Assembly (NCBI GenBank): GCA_001689415.1
Contig: LUJM01000043.1
Location: forward strand, 1 to 29,520
Length of the DNA stretch: 29,520 nucleotides
Source: Bacteroidales bacterium M2
GTDB taxonomy: Bacteria > Bacteroidota > Bacteroidia > Bacteroidales > Muribaculaceae
Direction: 5' to 3'
The notes beneath the pieces were generated by a model. That model was not told the DNA's origin, ran no database searches, and worked only from the letters and a program-made list of their open reading frames with translations. The position numbers and the translations under genes are program-made. Shown here piece by piece: positions 16,391 to 25,191 of this stretch; within the stretch, counting starts at the first letter, position 1; each line of letters begins with the position of its first letter.

Positions 16391-17783
16391 GGTTTTGCAT
16401 CGTATTTAGTTTGCGGGCTATTCGTCGGTTCATTATCACCACAGTCACTGCCGATAGGATAAAGGCTATGAAATCGCTCGAACACATGGCGATCCACACA
16501 CCGTCGACACCGTAGTACGGCGGCAGCAGCCACAATAGCGGCACCAGGAGAATAAGCTGGCGAGTCAGCGACAGGAATATCGACAGTTTGGGCATGCCTA
16601 TCGATTGGAAATAATTCTGTATCACTATCTGCGACCCGACAAAGGGATAGAATAAAAAGAAGATTCGGAAGCCGTCGCGGGCGATAGCTATCATTTCGGC
16701 ATCTGTCGTAAACATGTTGCTTATCACATCGGGGAAGATCTCGGTTAGCAGCCAGCCCACAAGCGATACTATCGTGGCAATCCAGATACCCTTCATCAAT
16801 GTTTCTCTGATTCGTATCCAACTCGCCGCGCCATAGTTATACCCCAGGATAGGCTGCATACCCTGTGTGATACCGAAGATTATCATCACGAAAAACATCG
16901 ACGTACGATTGATGATGCCGTAGGCGCCTACGGCCATGTTGCCGTCTGCACCGGCACTGTCGAGCAAGGCCTTGTTGATAAACACCACTACAAGGCAGGC
17001 GCAGCAGTTCATCAGGAATGGAGACAGGCCGATAGCGTAGACCTTACGCACTACCGACCAGTCGATACGCCACGACTGCCGCACGAAATGTATCTCGCTC
17101 TTATGCGATACGAAATGAATCAACACCCATACGAAGGCTGCCGACTGCCCCACAATGGTTGCAAGTGCTGCTCCGGCAATACCCCAGTCGAAAACGAATA
17201 TAAATAACGGTGCAGCCACGACATTGACAGCCACCGACAGCAGTGCCGACACCATCGCCTTACGAGGGTAGCCGGTAGCCCTCATCAGGCTGTTGAGGCC
17301 GAGAAATACATAGGCGATAGGCGTGCCCGCAAGGATGATATACATAAATTCGCGAGCATAGCCTATGGTCTGCTCGGTTGCGCCGAAGAAATACAATATC
17401 GGGTCGAGCCATACTATACCTATCGTCATTATAACCAAGGCATGTATCAGGCACAGTATAGTCACGTTTCCTACTGCCATCGAAGCCTTGGCCACATTGC
17501 GCTGACCAAGAAATATCGATGATATAGTAGCTCCGCCGACGGCTACAAGCACACAGAAGGCAACCACCAGGTTCATCAGAGGAAAGGTAATCGCAAGACC
17601 GGTGATAGCCATAGCGCCAACTCCGCGACCGATAAAGATACTGTCGACTATATTGTACAGCGAGGTAGCAAGGCTGGCGATAATTGCCGGCAAAGAATAC
17701 TGCCATAGCAACTGACCTATGGTACGCTGGCCAAGGACGTCTGTACTCGCAGTTGCTGACTGTTGACTTTTGTTTGCGGACAT
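16383..17783 (-). CDS. MATE family efflux transporter
   Basis: This 466-aa, strongly hydrophobic protein has about 12 predicted membrane spans in two halves, the typical MATE architecture. Recognisable motifs include the N-terminal GQLLWQYSLPAIIASLATSL, SIFIGRGVGAMAITGLAIT and, in the second half, GITQGMQPILGYNYGA. MATE proteins export cationic compounds or drugs using Na+ or H+ gradients; the substrate is unknown here. It is the first gene of a two-gene unit with the overlapping FAD oxidoreductase. Its leader contains a 10-bp hairpin (17799-17827) 15 bp before the ATG, and 11-bp tandem repeats lie further upstream. Confidence 0.92.
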   Translation of the reverse strand: MSANKSQQSATASTDVLGQRTIGQLLWQYSLPAIIASLATSLYNIVDSIFIGRGVGAMAITGLAITFPLMNLVVAFCVLVAVGGATISSIFLGQRNVAKASMAVGNVTILCLIHALVIMTIGIVWLDPILYFFGATEQTIGYAREFMYIILAGTPIAYVFLGLNSLMRATGYPRKAMVSALLSVAVNVVAAPLFIFVFDWGIAGAALATIVGQSAAFVWVLIHFVSHKSEIHFVRQSWRIDWSVVRKVYAIGLSPFLMNCCACLVVVFINKALLDSAGADGNMAVGAYGIINRTSMFFVMIIFGITQGMQPILGYNYGAASWIRIRETLMKGIWIATIVSLVGWLLTEIFPDVISNMFTTDAEMIAIARDGFRIFFLFYPFVGSQIVIQNYFQSIGMPKLSIFLSLTRQLILLVPLLWLLPPYYGVDGVWIAMCSSDFIAFILSAVTVVIMNRRIARKLNTMQNHD

Positions 17784-17798
17784 AAGCTATTGTGTTAA

Positions 17799-17827
17799 GT
17801 AACTCGCAAGTATTCGCTGCGAGTTAC
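17799..17827. repeat. 10-bp hairpin in the leader of the MATE gene
   Basis: Arms GTAACTCGCA (17799-17808) and TGCGAGTTAC (17818-17827) are perfect complements around a 9-nt loop. The structure is 15 bp upstream of the MATE start codon, so in the mRNA it would sit next to the initiation region. On the plus strand it is followed by ATTGTTTTTTC, terminator-like, although no plus-strand gene lies upstream. The GAGTTAC core is shared with the adjacent tandem repeats. Confidence 0.6.
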
Positions 17828-17853
17828 ATTGTTTTTTCATATAAACTAATTTT

Positions 17854-17886
17854 TAAGAGCTACTTAAGAGTTACCTAAGAATCACT
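17854..17886. repeat. Three 11-bp tandem repeats (TAAGAGTTACT-like)
   Basis: Three adjacent 11-nt units read TAAGAGCTACT, TAAGAGTTACC and TAAGAATCACT. The period equals about one helical turn, so a protein binding each unit would sit on one face of the DNA. They lie about 70-100 bp upstream of the MATE start. The rest of the 289-bp gap up to the tRNA holds only small hairpins (for example 17909-17915/17919-17925). Confidence 0.55.
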
Positions 17887-18030
17887 TATATTTTCTGTAA
17901 TTTAGCTTCGCAAGCACGGCTTGCGCTATTTCATTAGTCCCTCACAGGGCAAAGAAACCTCTATTACCGCCACGCTACTATGTCTTTTTCAAGCATCTGA
18001 ATAGCGTCTTGGGCGGGATGATGAATCCGG

Positions 18031-18067
18031 AAAAAGAAAAACCGCCTCGACATCATCGGGACGGTTT
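18031..18067 (-). terminator. Terminator of tRNA-fMet
   Basis: Arms AAACCG (18039-18044) and CGGTTT (18062-18067) enclose a partly paired 17-nt centre. On the minus strand the stem is followed by TTTTTCTTTTT-type sequence (18031-18040). It begins 6 bp after the tRNA 3' end. Confidence 0.75.
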
Positions 18068-18072
18068 CTTTG

Positions 18073-18144
<72 letters not shown>

Positions 18145-18158
18145 CTGTTTTGATGCTG

Positions 18159-18190
18159 CAAAATTACTACATATTTCTGAACCTTGCAAT
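18159..18190 (-). promoter_or_regulatory. Promoter of tRNA-fMet
   Basis: On the minus strand ATTG (18187-18190, one mismatch to TTTG) and TAATTTTG (18159-18166) are 20 nt apart. The -7 box ends 14 nt before the mature tRNA 5' end, giving transcription start just upstream of the tRNA. Confidence 0.75.
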
Positions 18191-18226
18191 AGCTTTAATA
18201 TATTTTAACTTTACAGCATATATATT

Positions 18227-19012
18227 TCATACTTTGCCGACTTCTCCGGACTCTCCGGCGCCAAACAAGGCAAAATCGTAGATGATAGGGTCTTCGGGGT
18301 TAAAACGTCGAAGCGATTCGGTTAGCTCTACAACCGCCCGACGGTCGTTGGCCTTACGCTCAAGCAGGCCGAAAGCTCGCGCCGTATTGCCCGAGTGGAC
18401 ATCAAGCGGTATGTATAGTTGGCTCGGCTTGAGCAGTTTCCAGATACCGATATCTATTATACCGTCATCCCTCACAAGCCAACGCAAAGCCATGTTGAGT
18501 CGTTTCAACGCCGATGTATCTACTTTGTCGGGCAGGCAGCGGGTAGGACCGCACAAAGGGTCGAGGCTCGCGCGGTCGGCTTCGGATGTGATATTGTTTA
18601 TTGCCTTGGCGAGTTCCCAGGCTGGCGATTCACTGCGTTCAATGCCTATGCTGCGCCCAAATTCCTCGAGCGATCCATAGCCCCGATAGATGCTGCGTAG
18701 ACCGCGAAGGGCATACCGAAGATGACGCCCGAAAAAGGTGCGGTGGATATTGTCTTCGGGTATCGACTCTATGTCGCCTTCCATAACAAAGCGGTAGGGG
18801 CTGTTGCATAGCAACTGGTGCATATGCTCGCCATTGCGCAATATCATGCTTCTGCGGCCCCACGAAATAATCGAAATCAAATAGGCCGATATCTCTATAT
18901 CGCGGGGGTCGTCGTAGCGCTTCGGAAACTGAATAGGGTCGTCTTCGGCGAAACTTGCCACGTTGTAACGCGCGGCAAGTTCGTCGAGTACGGTTTTAAG
19001 GTCTTCTGCCAT
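18227..19012 (-). CDS. TIGR02757 family protein (DUF2400)
   Basis: This 261-aa protein matches TIGR02757/DUF2400 throughout. It shows DDPIQFPKRYDDPRDIEISAY (about 24-44), the central IPLDVHSGNTARAFGLL (201-217) and the C-terminal DPIIYDFALFGAGESG. The family resembles HhH-GPD DNA glycosylase-fold proteins, but no activity is established. There is no signal peptide. It is 3 nt downstream of the nucleoside phosphorylase gene and clearly in the same transcript. No terminator is visible before the tRNA promoter. Confidence 0.88.
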   Translation of the reverse strand: MAEDLKTVLDELAARYNVASFAEDDPIQFPKRYDDPRDIEISAYLISIISWGRRSMILRNGEHMHQLLCNSPYRFVMEGDIESIPEDNIHRTFFGRHLRYALRGLRSIYRGYGSLEEFGRSIGIERSESPAWELAKAINNITSEADRASLDPLCGPTRCLPDKVDTSALKRLNMALRWLVRDDGIIDIGIWKLLKPSQLYIPLDVHSGNTARAFGLLERKANDRRAVVELTESLRRFNPEDPIIYDFALFGAGESGEVGKV

Positions 19013-19015
19013 TAC

Positions 19016-19891
19016 TTAAATGCGTTCAAGTACCGTTGCTATTAGGTCTTTTATGCCTGATTTATAGTTGGGGTTGGCCTCGGTATTGAAGCGGTTGGCG
19101 ATTATTGAGCATACTGTCATGCAGCGGTGCCCCATAAGGCGGCCCATACCGGCAAGCGGGGCGCTCTCCATTTCATAGTTGGTGATGCGGCGGCCTTTGT
19201 GCTCGAACTGCTCGATAAGCCTGTTGAGGTCGGGGTTGGCAAGTTCGAGGCGCACTTGGCGACCCTGGGGACCGTAGAAGCCCACTGCCGAGATTGTATT
19301 GCCGCGTACCATATCGTCGCCGCCGATGCGCTTTACCAATTCTTCGTCTGCATCCACCACATACGGACGTGCCCACAGAGGATTCCACTTGGTGTCGCGG
19401 CAAAGGGCTTCCTCAAAGTCGAGGTCGGCAACTTCGTTACGTCCGGCATAGTAGTTGAGTACTCCGTCGAAGCCGATAGATTTCTCTGCGATGACTGGTG
19501 TGCCAAGGCGAAGCTCGGGCTGCAACGCTCCTGATGTGCCGATACGCACCATTGTGAGACGGCGCAAGGTATCGCGCACCTCCCTGGTATTGAAATCTAC
19601 ATTGGCCAATGCGTCGAGCTCGGTGATGACAATATCGATATTGTCCGGACCGATACCGTGGCTTATGCACATTATGGGCTTGCCTTTGTAGGTGCCGCCT
19701 ATGGTATGGAACTCGCGAGACGAGACTTCAAATGTCCTCGTGTCAAAAAACGAGGCTACCATATCTACGCGGCCGGGGTCGCCGACAAGGATAATATTGT
19801 CTGTGAGCTGTTCGGGATGAAGATGTATGTGAAATACGGTGCCGTCGGGATTAATGATGAGTTCCGACTCGGGGATAATTTTGTTTGCCAT
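19016..19891 (-). CDS. Nucleoside phosphorylase (uridine phosphorylase-like)
   Basis: This 291-aa protein belongs to the PNP/UDP phosphorylase (NP-I) superfamily. It shows the phosphate-binding GDPGR (37-41), the phosphate/ribose motif VRIGTSGAL (115-123) and the ribose-contacting NYEMESAPLAG (238-248). These enzymes split nucleosides with phosphate to free base and (deoxy)ribose-1-phosphate. Overall pattern is closest to uridine phosphorylases, but base specificity is not certain. It is upstream of TIGR02757 (3-nt gap) and 57 bp downstream of dprA. That gap may hold a promoter, though no clear TAnnTTTG box was found. Confidence 0.88.
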   Translation of the reverse strand: MANKIIPESELIINPDGTVFHIHLHPEQLTDNIILVGDPGRVDMVASFFDTRTFEVSSREFHTIGGTYKGKPIMCISHGIGPDNIDIVITELDALANVDFNTREVRDTLRRLTMVRIGTSGALQPELRLGTPVIAEKSIGFDGVLNYYAGRNEVADLDFEEALCRDTKWNPLWARPYVVDADEELVKRIGGDDMVRGNTISAVGFYGPQGRQVRLELANPDLNRLIEQFEHKGRRITNYEMESAPLAGMGRLMGHRCMTVCSIIANRFNTEANPNYKSGIKDLIATVLERI

Positions 19892-19948
19892 GTCTGGTGT
19901 GTTTTACTTTAGTATATTATTTAAACAATAAAAGAGGGTACAACGTTT

Positions 19949-21067
19949 TCATCGAGCCTTTACAACCGGCGCAAATCGTCCGCCGGGCAGCGATACTATC
20001 ATGTCGCTCATCTCAAGGTCGAATAGCAGGGCCGTAAGGTGTTGTACAGGTTTGCCGGTAGCGGCGCACAAGTCATTGACTGTCGCCATTGGGTTGGCGC
20101 TTATAAAATCTATAATCGCTGTTTGCTCGTCGGTCAGGAGTGGCAGCTCTTGCTGCATACCGGCACGCGGGCGAACGGCCCAGTTCATTTGCTCGATCAG
20201 GTCGTCGGCATCGCGGATAATGGATGCCTCTCGCGAGGCTATCAGGGCGTTGCAGCCGCGACTGTATTTGTCGCTCGCCCGACCGGGGGCGGCCATAACC
20301 TCGCGATTATATGCCCCGGCTATACGAGCAGTCGACATTGCCCCGCCTCGAAGGTCGCTTTCTACAATAACAGTCACATCGGCCAGCCCGGCTACGATGC
20401 GGTTACGCTCAAGGAAGTTGCCTCGGTGTATCGCTGCCGAACTCGTATATTCTGTCAACAGGAAGCCCCCTTCGGCTACGATACGGCGGGCGTCGTTGCG
20501 GTGGTCCGCAGGGTATATTGTGCTCAATCCGTGTGCAAGGACTGCGCCGGTGGGTACACCGGTCTGCACGGATGCTCGGTGTGCACAGATATCTACGCCA
20601 TATGCAAGGCCGCTCACTATCACCACTTTGTCGAGCTTTTCCGCAAGGTCCGCCACAAGTCGCGATGTAAAGTCTGCACCATAGGGCGTGCAGTGGCGCG
20701 TTCCTACAACAGATACAACATGCTCGGGGAATGCCTCGCAATTTCCCAACACAAAAAGCATGGCTGGGGCATCGTCGCACTCGGCAAGGCGCACAGGGTA
20801 GCCCTCGCTTCCGGCCACGATTACCTTGATATTGTTGTCGTGTACGAAATCGGCTTCACGGCGGGCGGCCTCAAGGGCATCGCGACGGCGCTTACTGTCA
20901 AAAAAACTTTCGCGAAGGCCGGTTATTGCCGACAGCCGTCTTGCTTCCTGTTCGAAAAAATCACGAGGGCTCACCCCAAGGTCGCGAAAGCGCCGGGATG
21001 TGCCTACGTTGATATTGCGATAGGTGGCAAATGCTATGTCGTATACAAAGCTGTCGTCGTAGAGCAT
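19949..21067 (-). CDS. dprA: DNA-processing protein DprA
   Basis: This 372-aa protein has an N-terminal helix-hairpin-helix-like region (1-75), the extended Rossmann fold of the Smf/DprA family (about 80-290) and a C-terminal winged-helix domain (about 310-370). Key segments are VVGTRHCTPYG (120-130), VSGLAYGVDICAH (151-163), LERNRIVAGLAD (219-230) and GALSTA-like GGAMSTARIAG. DprA loads RecA on incoming single-stranded DNA during transformation and is also kept in species not known to be competent. It follows the thioesterase gene by 11 nt in the ruvC-ligA run. Confidence 0.94.
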   Translation of the reverse strand: MLYDDSFVYDIAFATYRNINVGTSRRFRDLGVSPRDFFEQEARRLSAITGLRESFFDSKRRRDALEAARREADFVHDNNIKVIVAGSEGYPVRLAECDDAPAMLFVLGNCEAFPEHVVSVVGTRHCTPYGADFTSRLVADLAEKLDKVVIVSGLAYGVDICAHRASVQTGVPTGAVLAHGLSTIYPADHRNDARRIVAEGGFLLTEYTSSAAIHRGNFLERNRIVAGLADVTVIVESDLRGGAMSTARIAGAYNREVMAAPGRASDKYSRGCNALIASREASIIRDADDLIEQMNWAVRPRAGMQQELPLLTDEQTAIIDFISANPMATVNDLCAATGKPVQHLTALLFDLEMSDMIVSLPGGRFAPVVKAR

Positions 21068-21078
21068 TGCTGTTATTT

Positions 21079-21477
21079 TTATTTAAGATAGGCGGCAAAG
21101 GCTTCGGCCAAACGTTCGCCTCGCGACAGTCGGCCATTTTCAAAGGAGGCTATTTCAACTACGGCGCGTATCACCGGCTGGCCGTCGGGCTTGAAAATAT
21201 CCTGATGAAACACAAACACCGGTCCGCGGCGCGACAGACTCAGTTTGCTCACCATTGAATCTCCGAGCCCGAGCGGATTGAGGTATTTCACCTCTATTCG
21301 CGACACCACTGGGTCGTAGCCATGGGCATGCATCTCTCGGAAACTGAGACCGGCCTGTTCGCAGAATTCATGGCGCGTATGTTCGAGATAATGCAGATAG
21401 TTGGCATTGTTTACAATACCTTCGGCATCGACCTCGTAGTCGCGCACCTTGATTGGCAGTTCGAATATATAGTCCAT
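21079..21477 (-). CDS. YbgC-like acyl-CoA thioesterase (hotdog fold)
   Basis: This 132-aa protein has the 4-hydroxybenzoyl-CoA thioesterase/YbgC signature near its N-terminus, VRDYEVDAEGIVNNANYLHY, with the probable catalytic Asp17. The rest shows the hotdog pattern (VSRIEVKYLNPLGLGD, FVFHQDIF). It should hydrolyse short or medium acyl-CoA thioesters in the cytoplasm; the in vivo substrate is unknown. It lies between ligA (32-bp gap) and dprA (11-bp gap), with no obvious functional link to either. Confidence 0.9.
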   Translation of the reverse strand: MDYIFELPIKVRDYEVDAEGIVNNANYLHYLEHTRHEFCEQAGLSFREMHAHGYDPVVSRIEVKYLNPLGLGDSMVSKLSLSRRGPVFVFHQDIFKPDGQPVIRAVVEIASFENGRLSRGERLAEAFAAYLK

Positions 21478-21509
21478 TACATATCAGTATCAAAGGGTTA
21501 CACCGCTTG

Positions 21510-23516
21510 TTATTGACCTATCATACTCAAGAACTCGTCTTCGTTGATAATAGGTATGCCGAGTTTCTGTGCTTTCTCGAGCTTGGAGGGGCCCATATTC
21601 TCTCCGGCAAGGATATAGTCGGTTTTCTTGGATATCGAGCCTACGTTCTTTCCGCCGTGCGCCTCGATCATAGCCTTGTACTCGTCGCGCGAGTGGCGGG
21701 AAAAAACTCCGCTGATTACAAACGACTTGCCGCCGAGGGCGTCGGATACCGGTCCGGCGGCGATGTCTCCGGATACGGCCATTGTCACCCCGGCGCGGCG
21801 CAGGCGCTCTACCATGGCGCGGTTGTCGCTGTCGGCAAAGAAGGACTCGATTGTGGCCGCAATCCTGGGACCGACATCTTCGATTGATGCAAGCTCGGCG
21901 GCATTCATTGCCATAAGCCTGTCGATATCTTTTGCGGCGCGGGCGACTTTCTTGGCGGTGGTCTCTCCTACATAGGGGATTGACAGGGCGAATACTACTC
22001 GCTCAAAAGGCACGTCGCGGCTCGCTGCTATGCCGTCGACTACGCGGCGGGCACTTTTTTCAGCAAATCCGTCGAGGGTCATCAGGTCTGCTACGCTAAG
22101 GTCGTAGAGATCGGCGGGTGTCGACACAAGTCCGCGGGCGTACAGAGCGGCGGCGGTTTCTTCGCCGATACCGTCGATGTTCATCATCCTGCGACCTACG
22201 AAATGCTCGATTCTGCCAACTATCTGCGGCACACAGCCATATTTGTTAGGGCAAACCCATGCAGCCTCGCCCTCTACGCGCACCAATTGTGTGCCGCATG
22301 CCGGGCAATGGCTCACAAACTGCACTGCCGGCTCTCCCGACATACGCTCCGACAGCTCTACGCCGGTAATCTTGGGTATAATCTCGCCGCCTTTTTCAAC
22401 ATACAGCATATCGTGTTCGTGGATGTCGAGCGTACGCATTATATCCTCGTTGTGCATCGAGGCTCGTTTAACTATTGTTCCGGAGAGCAACACCGGTTCG
22501 AGATTGGCTACCGGGGTGATGATGCCCATACGGCCAACATCGAATGATACAAATCGCAATCGTGTGAGCGCCCGCTCGGCGGCAAACTTGTAAGCGACAG
22601 CCCAGCGAGGCGACTTGGCGGTAAAGCCCAGATTGAGTTGCTGGCGCAACGAATCGACCTTGAATACCAGGCCGTCGGTAGCTACAGGCAGCTCTTTCCT
22701 GGCCTTGTCCCAGTGATTGATAAAGCTGTCAACCTCCTCGATATTATGAAGGCGTGTCATCACATCCGACACTTTGAAACCCCACGAGCGGGCTGCAATC
22801 ATATTGTCGTAGTGATTGTCGAAAGGCAATTCGGGGCCGAGAAGGTAGTAGAGGTACGCATCGAGACCGCGGTGCCCCACCTCGGCAGGATTGAGCAGTT
22901 TCAATGTACCGGCTGCCGCATTGCGAGGATTGGCAAACAGCGGTTCGCCCGCAGCCTCGCGCTCGGCATTAAGGCGGTCGAACGCAGCCCACGGCAACAC
23001 TATTTCGCCTCGGATTTCAAAGAAATCGGGCCAGCCGCTGCCTTGCAGTTTGAGGGGTATCGATTTGATAGTGCGCACATTGTCGGTAACAACATCGCCT
23101 TTCTCGCCGTCGCCTCGGGTCACAGCACGCACAAGGCAGCCATGCTCATAGATGAGCGAGATGCCAGTGCCGTCGAATTTCATCTCTCCCACGATATCGG
23201 CTTTTTGGCCAAGCAGCGCCTCGTCGGTACGCCCGAACCAAGCATCTACATCATCGATTGAATATGTATTTGTAAGCGACAGCATCGGGTAGATATGCTG
23301 CGCCTGCTCGAAACCGGTGTTGATATCGCTGCCCACACGCTGCGTGGGCGAGTTTTTGTCGTAATGTTCGGGGTGCGCGGCCTCGAGTGCCTCAAGCTCT
23401 TTCATCAGCATATCAAAGTCGTGATCGCTGATTTCCGGGGCATTGAGCACGTAGTAATTATAGTTATGTCTGTTCAGTTCGTCGCGCAAGGCGTCGATAC
23501 GTTCGATTTCTGTCAT
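21510..23516 (-). CDS. ligA: NAD-dependent DNA ligase
   Basis: This 668-aa protein is the full-length bacterial LigA. It has the Ia domain (HNYNYYVLNAPEISDHDFD), nucleophile Lys113 in the EMKFDG motif, OB fold, four-cysteine zinc finger (Cys404, 407, 422, 428), HhH domain and a C-terminal BRCT domain (about 590-668, ending in the GENMGPSKLEKAQKLGIP and EDEFLSMI segments). It seals nicks during replication and repair using NAD+. Its ATG overlaps the ruvC stop (ATGA), indicating translational coupling. The nucleophile motif is KFDG rather than the more common KIDG/KVDG, a conservative change. Confidence 0.97.
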   Translation of the reverse strand: MTEIERIDALRDELNRHNYNYYVLNAPEISDHDFDMLMKELEALEAAHPEHYDKNSPTQRVGSDINTGFEQAQHIYPMLSLTNTYSIDDVDAWFGRTDEALLGQKADIVGEMKFDGTGISLIYEHGCLVRAVTRGDGEKGDVVTDNVRTIKSIPLKLQGSGWPDFFEIRGEIVLPWAAFDRLNAEREAAGEPLFANPRNAAAGTLKLLNPAEVGHRGLDAYLYYLLGPELPFDNHYDNMIAARSWGFKVSDVMTRLHNIEEVDSFINHWDKARKELPVATDGLVFKVDSLRQQLNLGFTAKSPRWAVAYKFAAERALTRLRFVSFDVGRMGIITPVANLEPVLLSGTIVKRASMHNEDIMRTLDIHEHDMLYVEKGGEIIPKITGVELSERMSGEPAVQFVSHCPACGTQLVRVEGEAAWVCPNKYGCVPQIVGRIEHFVGRRMMNIDGIGEETAAALYARGLVSTPADLYDLSVADLMTLDGFAEKSARRVVDGIAASRDVPFERVVFALSIPYVGETTAKKVARAAKDIDRLMAMNAAELASIEDVGPRIAATIESFFADSDNRAMVERLRRAGVTMAVSGDIAAGPVSDALGGKSFVISGVFSRHSRDEYKAMIEAHGGKNVGSISKKTDYILAGENMGPSKLEKAQKLGIPIINEDEFLSMIGQ

Positions 23517-24109
23517 ATTCCTGATACTTTATCGGGGTGATGAGCAATATAGTCTTTCCAGGATTTCGCACCTTTGGCCACTACCGGTTTCTGTGATTCA
23601 TAGAAGTGGCAAAGTGCGGCGGCGAGGGCATCGGTGGCATCGAGTTTGGGCAGCAGGTTCTCGCGCGGGATATTCAGAATCCGCACAAGCATCTCGCACA
23701 CCTGTTCTTTTGACGACGCGCCGTTGCCCGTGATAGCCATTTTTATCTTTCTGGGTTCGTATTCGGTAATTGGCACTTGTCGGCTCAAGGCTGCTGCCAT
23801 AGCAACACCCTGGGCTCGACCGAGTTTGAGCATCGACTGTACATTCTTGCCGAAAAACGGTGCCTCGATAGCCATTTCGTCGGGGCAATACTGATCCACA
23901 AGCATACTCACACGCTCGTAGATACGCCCAAGGCGCATGTAGTGGTCGCCGATTTTCGCGAGCTCGATAAGCCCCATGGCAATCATCTTTGGCTTGCGGC
24001 CATAGATGCCGAGGATACCATAGCCCATGATATTCGTACCCGGGTCGATGCCTATTATTATGCGGTCGGCCGCTTTAACCTTTTCGTCCATTGGCGCTTT
24101 GGTGGTCAT
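23513..24109 (-). CDS. ruvC: Holliday junction resolvase RuvC
   Basis: RuvC signatures are clear: IIIGIDPGTNIMGYGIL with the first catalytic Asp, AIEAPFFGKN with the catalytic Glu, and DATDALAAALCHF with the C-terminal acidic pair. The open frame reaches a TTG at 24115, but the first ATG is at 24109 (MTTKAPMDEK, 198 aa). A second ATG at 24091 (MDEKVK) is also possible and would cut the overlap with the DUF4286 gene from 35 to 17 nt. RuvC cuts four-way junctions made by RuvAB; ruvA and ruvB are not in this window. It overlaps ligA by 4 nt. Confidence 0.94.
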   Translation of the reverse strand: MTTKAPMDEKVKAADRIIIGIDPGTNIMGYGILGIYGRKPKMIAMGLIELAKIGDHYMRLGRIYERVSMLVDQYCPDEMAIEAPFFGKNVQSMLKLGRAQGVAMAAALSRQVPITEYEPRKIKMAITGNGASSKEQVCEMLVRILNIPRENLLPKLDATDALAAALCHFYESQKPVVAKGAKSWKDYIAHHPDKVSGI

Positions 24110-24425
24110 ATACAACGTCGAGCTGCGACTCGAACATACACACAGCCATACCCCAACGACGGCCTATCTCAGCATACACCGACGGAAGCACACGCTCATG
24201 GAAGTCGCTCATAACGTCTGCCGAAGGGGCTCGCATCTGGAGCGCGAATGTTCGTATCTGCTGGCCGGTGAGGCTGTTGGTCGTTGCTTCGCCATGCATT
24301 TCTGTGAGAAGCATGCCGTAGAGTCCCGACTTTTCGGCAGTCGGTATATGGCTGTCGCGGATAAATGCTATGAAGTCTGCAGCGTGGTTCGAATCGACTG
24401 CAAATGTGGTATTAAAGAGAATCAT
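24075..24425 (-). CDS. DUF4286 family protein
   Basis: The start is the ATG at 24425 (MILFNTTFAVDSNHAADF), giving 116 aa and matching the usual N-terminus of DUF4286. The frame continues upstream into the glycosyltransferase gene, but that part is not family-like. The protein looks like a small ferredoxin-like (dimeric alpha/beta-barrel) fold: FIAFIRDSHIPTAEKSG, TFALQM, and the C-terminal segment MAVCMFESQLDVV. No function is established. It is 7 nt from the GT2 stop and overlaps ruvC, so it is embedded in the operon. Confidence 0.85.
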   Translation of the reverse strand: MILFNTTFAVDSNHAADFIAFIRDSHIPTAEKSGLYGMLLTEMHGEATTNSLTGQQIRTFALQMRAPSADVMSDFHERVLPSVYAEIGRRWGMAVCMFESQLDVVYDHQSANGRKG

Positions 24426-24432
24426 CGTAGTG

Positions 24433-25191
24433 TTAAGATTTAGTTTCGGCCCGGTGCTTTCTTTTCCAAGCCCTTGCAAGGAATCCGACATGACGCAGCA
24501 CTGTGGGTATAAAGCCGTAGTAATACGACATTATCCTGAATCGTTCGCGCAACGAGGCTCGGTGGTTGCGCGTAGTCATGCCCTCGCTAAGGTAGTCTAT
24601 AAGCACCGTATCTGTAAGGCCTATATTTTTGCGAGAATGTTGAAGGCAGCGTATACACCAGTCGTAATCGGCTGAAAATCGGTAGTCAAGATTATAAAAG
24701 CCAACAATCCTTCTCAGGGCCACGAAGGCCTGGTGACACACCAGCATGCCGTCGGCAAAGGATTTGAGGGTCAGGCTATCGGGAGCGGTAAGATGACGCG
24801 GCCCGATATATGCACCGTCATTGTCGACTATATTTGTCTGCCCATATACGATACCGGGGGTATCGTTGCTATTGATTGCATCAGCTATATGCTGTAAAGT
24901 GTCGGCGTCGTGAAACTTGTCGCCGGCATTTAAGAATATCAGATACAGCCCGGTTGTGTACCCTATACCCTTGTTCATGGCATCGTAGAGGCCGCGGTCG
25001 GGCTCCGACACTACGCGCCGGCGGTCAGAGCAATGCCGGTCGACAATCTTGAGAGTACTGTCGGTAGACACCCCGTCGACAATGATATGCTCATAGTCGG
25101 TAAACGACTGGCTGTCGACACTTTCGAGCGTGCGCTCAATCGTATCGGCAGCATTGTAAGTCACTGTTATTATAGCAAATAGTGGTGTCAT
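24433..25191 (-). CDS. Family 2 glycosyltransferase
   Basis: This 252-aa protein is a single GT-A domain. It shows the nucleotide-sugar site IITVTYNAADTIERTLESV (8-26), HIIVDGVSTDST (35-46), the DxD-equivalent LNAGD (87-91) and the acceptor/catalytic segment SADYDWC (173-179). No transmembrane anchor is obvious; the basic C-terminus (ARAWKRKHRAETKS) may touch the membrane. The pattern resembles WcaA/colanic-acid-type transferases. The acceptor is unknown and no other polysaccharide genes are nearby. Its ATG overlaps the stop of the 1354-aa gene by one base (TGATG). Confidence 0.9.
   Translation of the reverse strand: MTPLFAIITVTYNAADTIERTLESVDSQSFTDYEHIIVDGVSTDSTLKIVDRHCSDRRRVVSEPDRGLYDAMNKGIGYTTGLYLIFLNAGDKFHDADTLQHIADAINSNDTPGIVYGQTNIVDNDGAYIGPRHLTAPDSLTLKSFADGMLVCHQAFVALRRIVGFYNLDYRFSADYDWCIRCLQHSRKNIGLTDTVLIDYLSEGMTTRNHRASLRERFRIMSYYYGFIPTVLRHVGFLARAWKRKHRAETKS

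Noticed and set aside
16387..16821. Second minus-strand frame inside the MATE gene
   Set aside because: Out-of-frame reading of the MATE coding sequence; it has no hydrophobic pattern or family match.
20039..21091. 350-codon plus-strand frame opposite dprA
   Set aside because: DprA is unmistakable on the other strand; the antisense frame has no domain and is a coding shadow.
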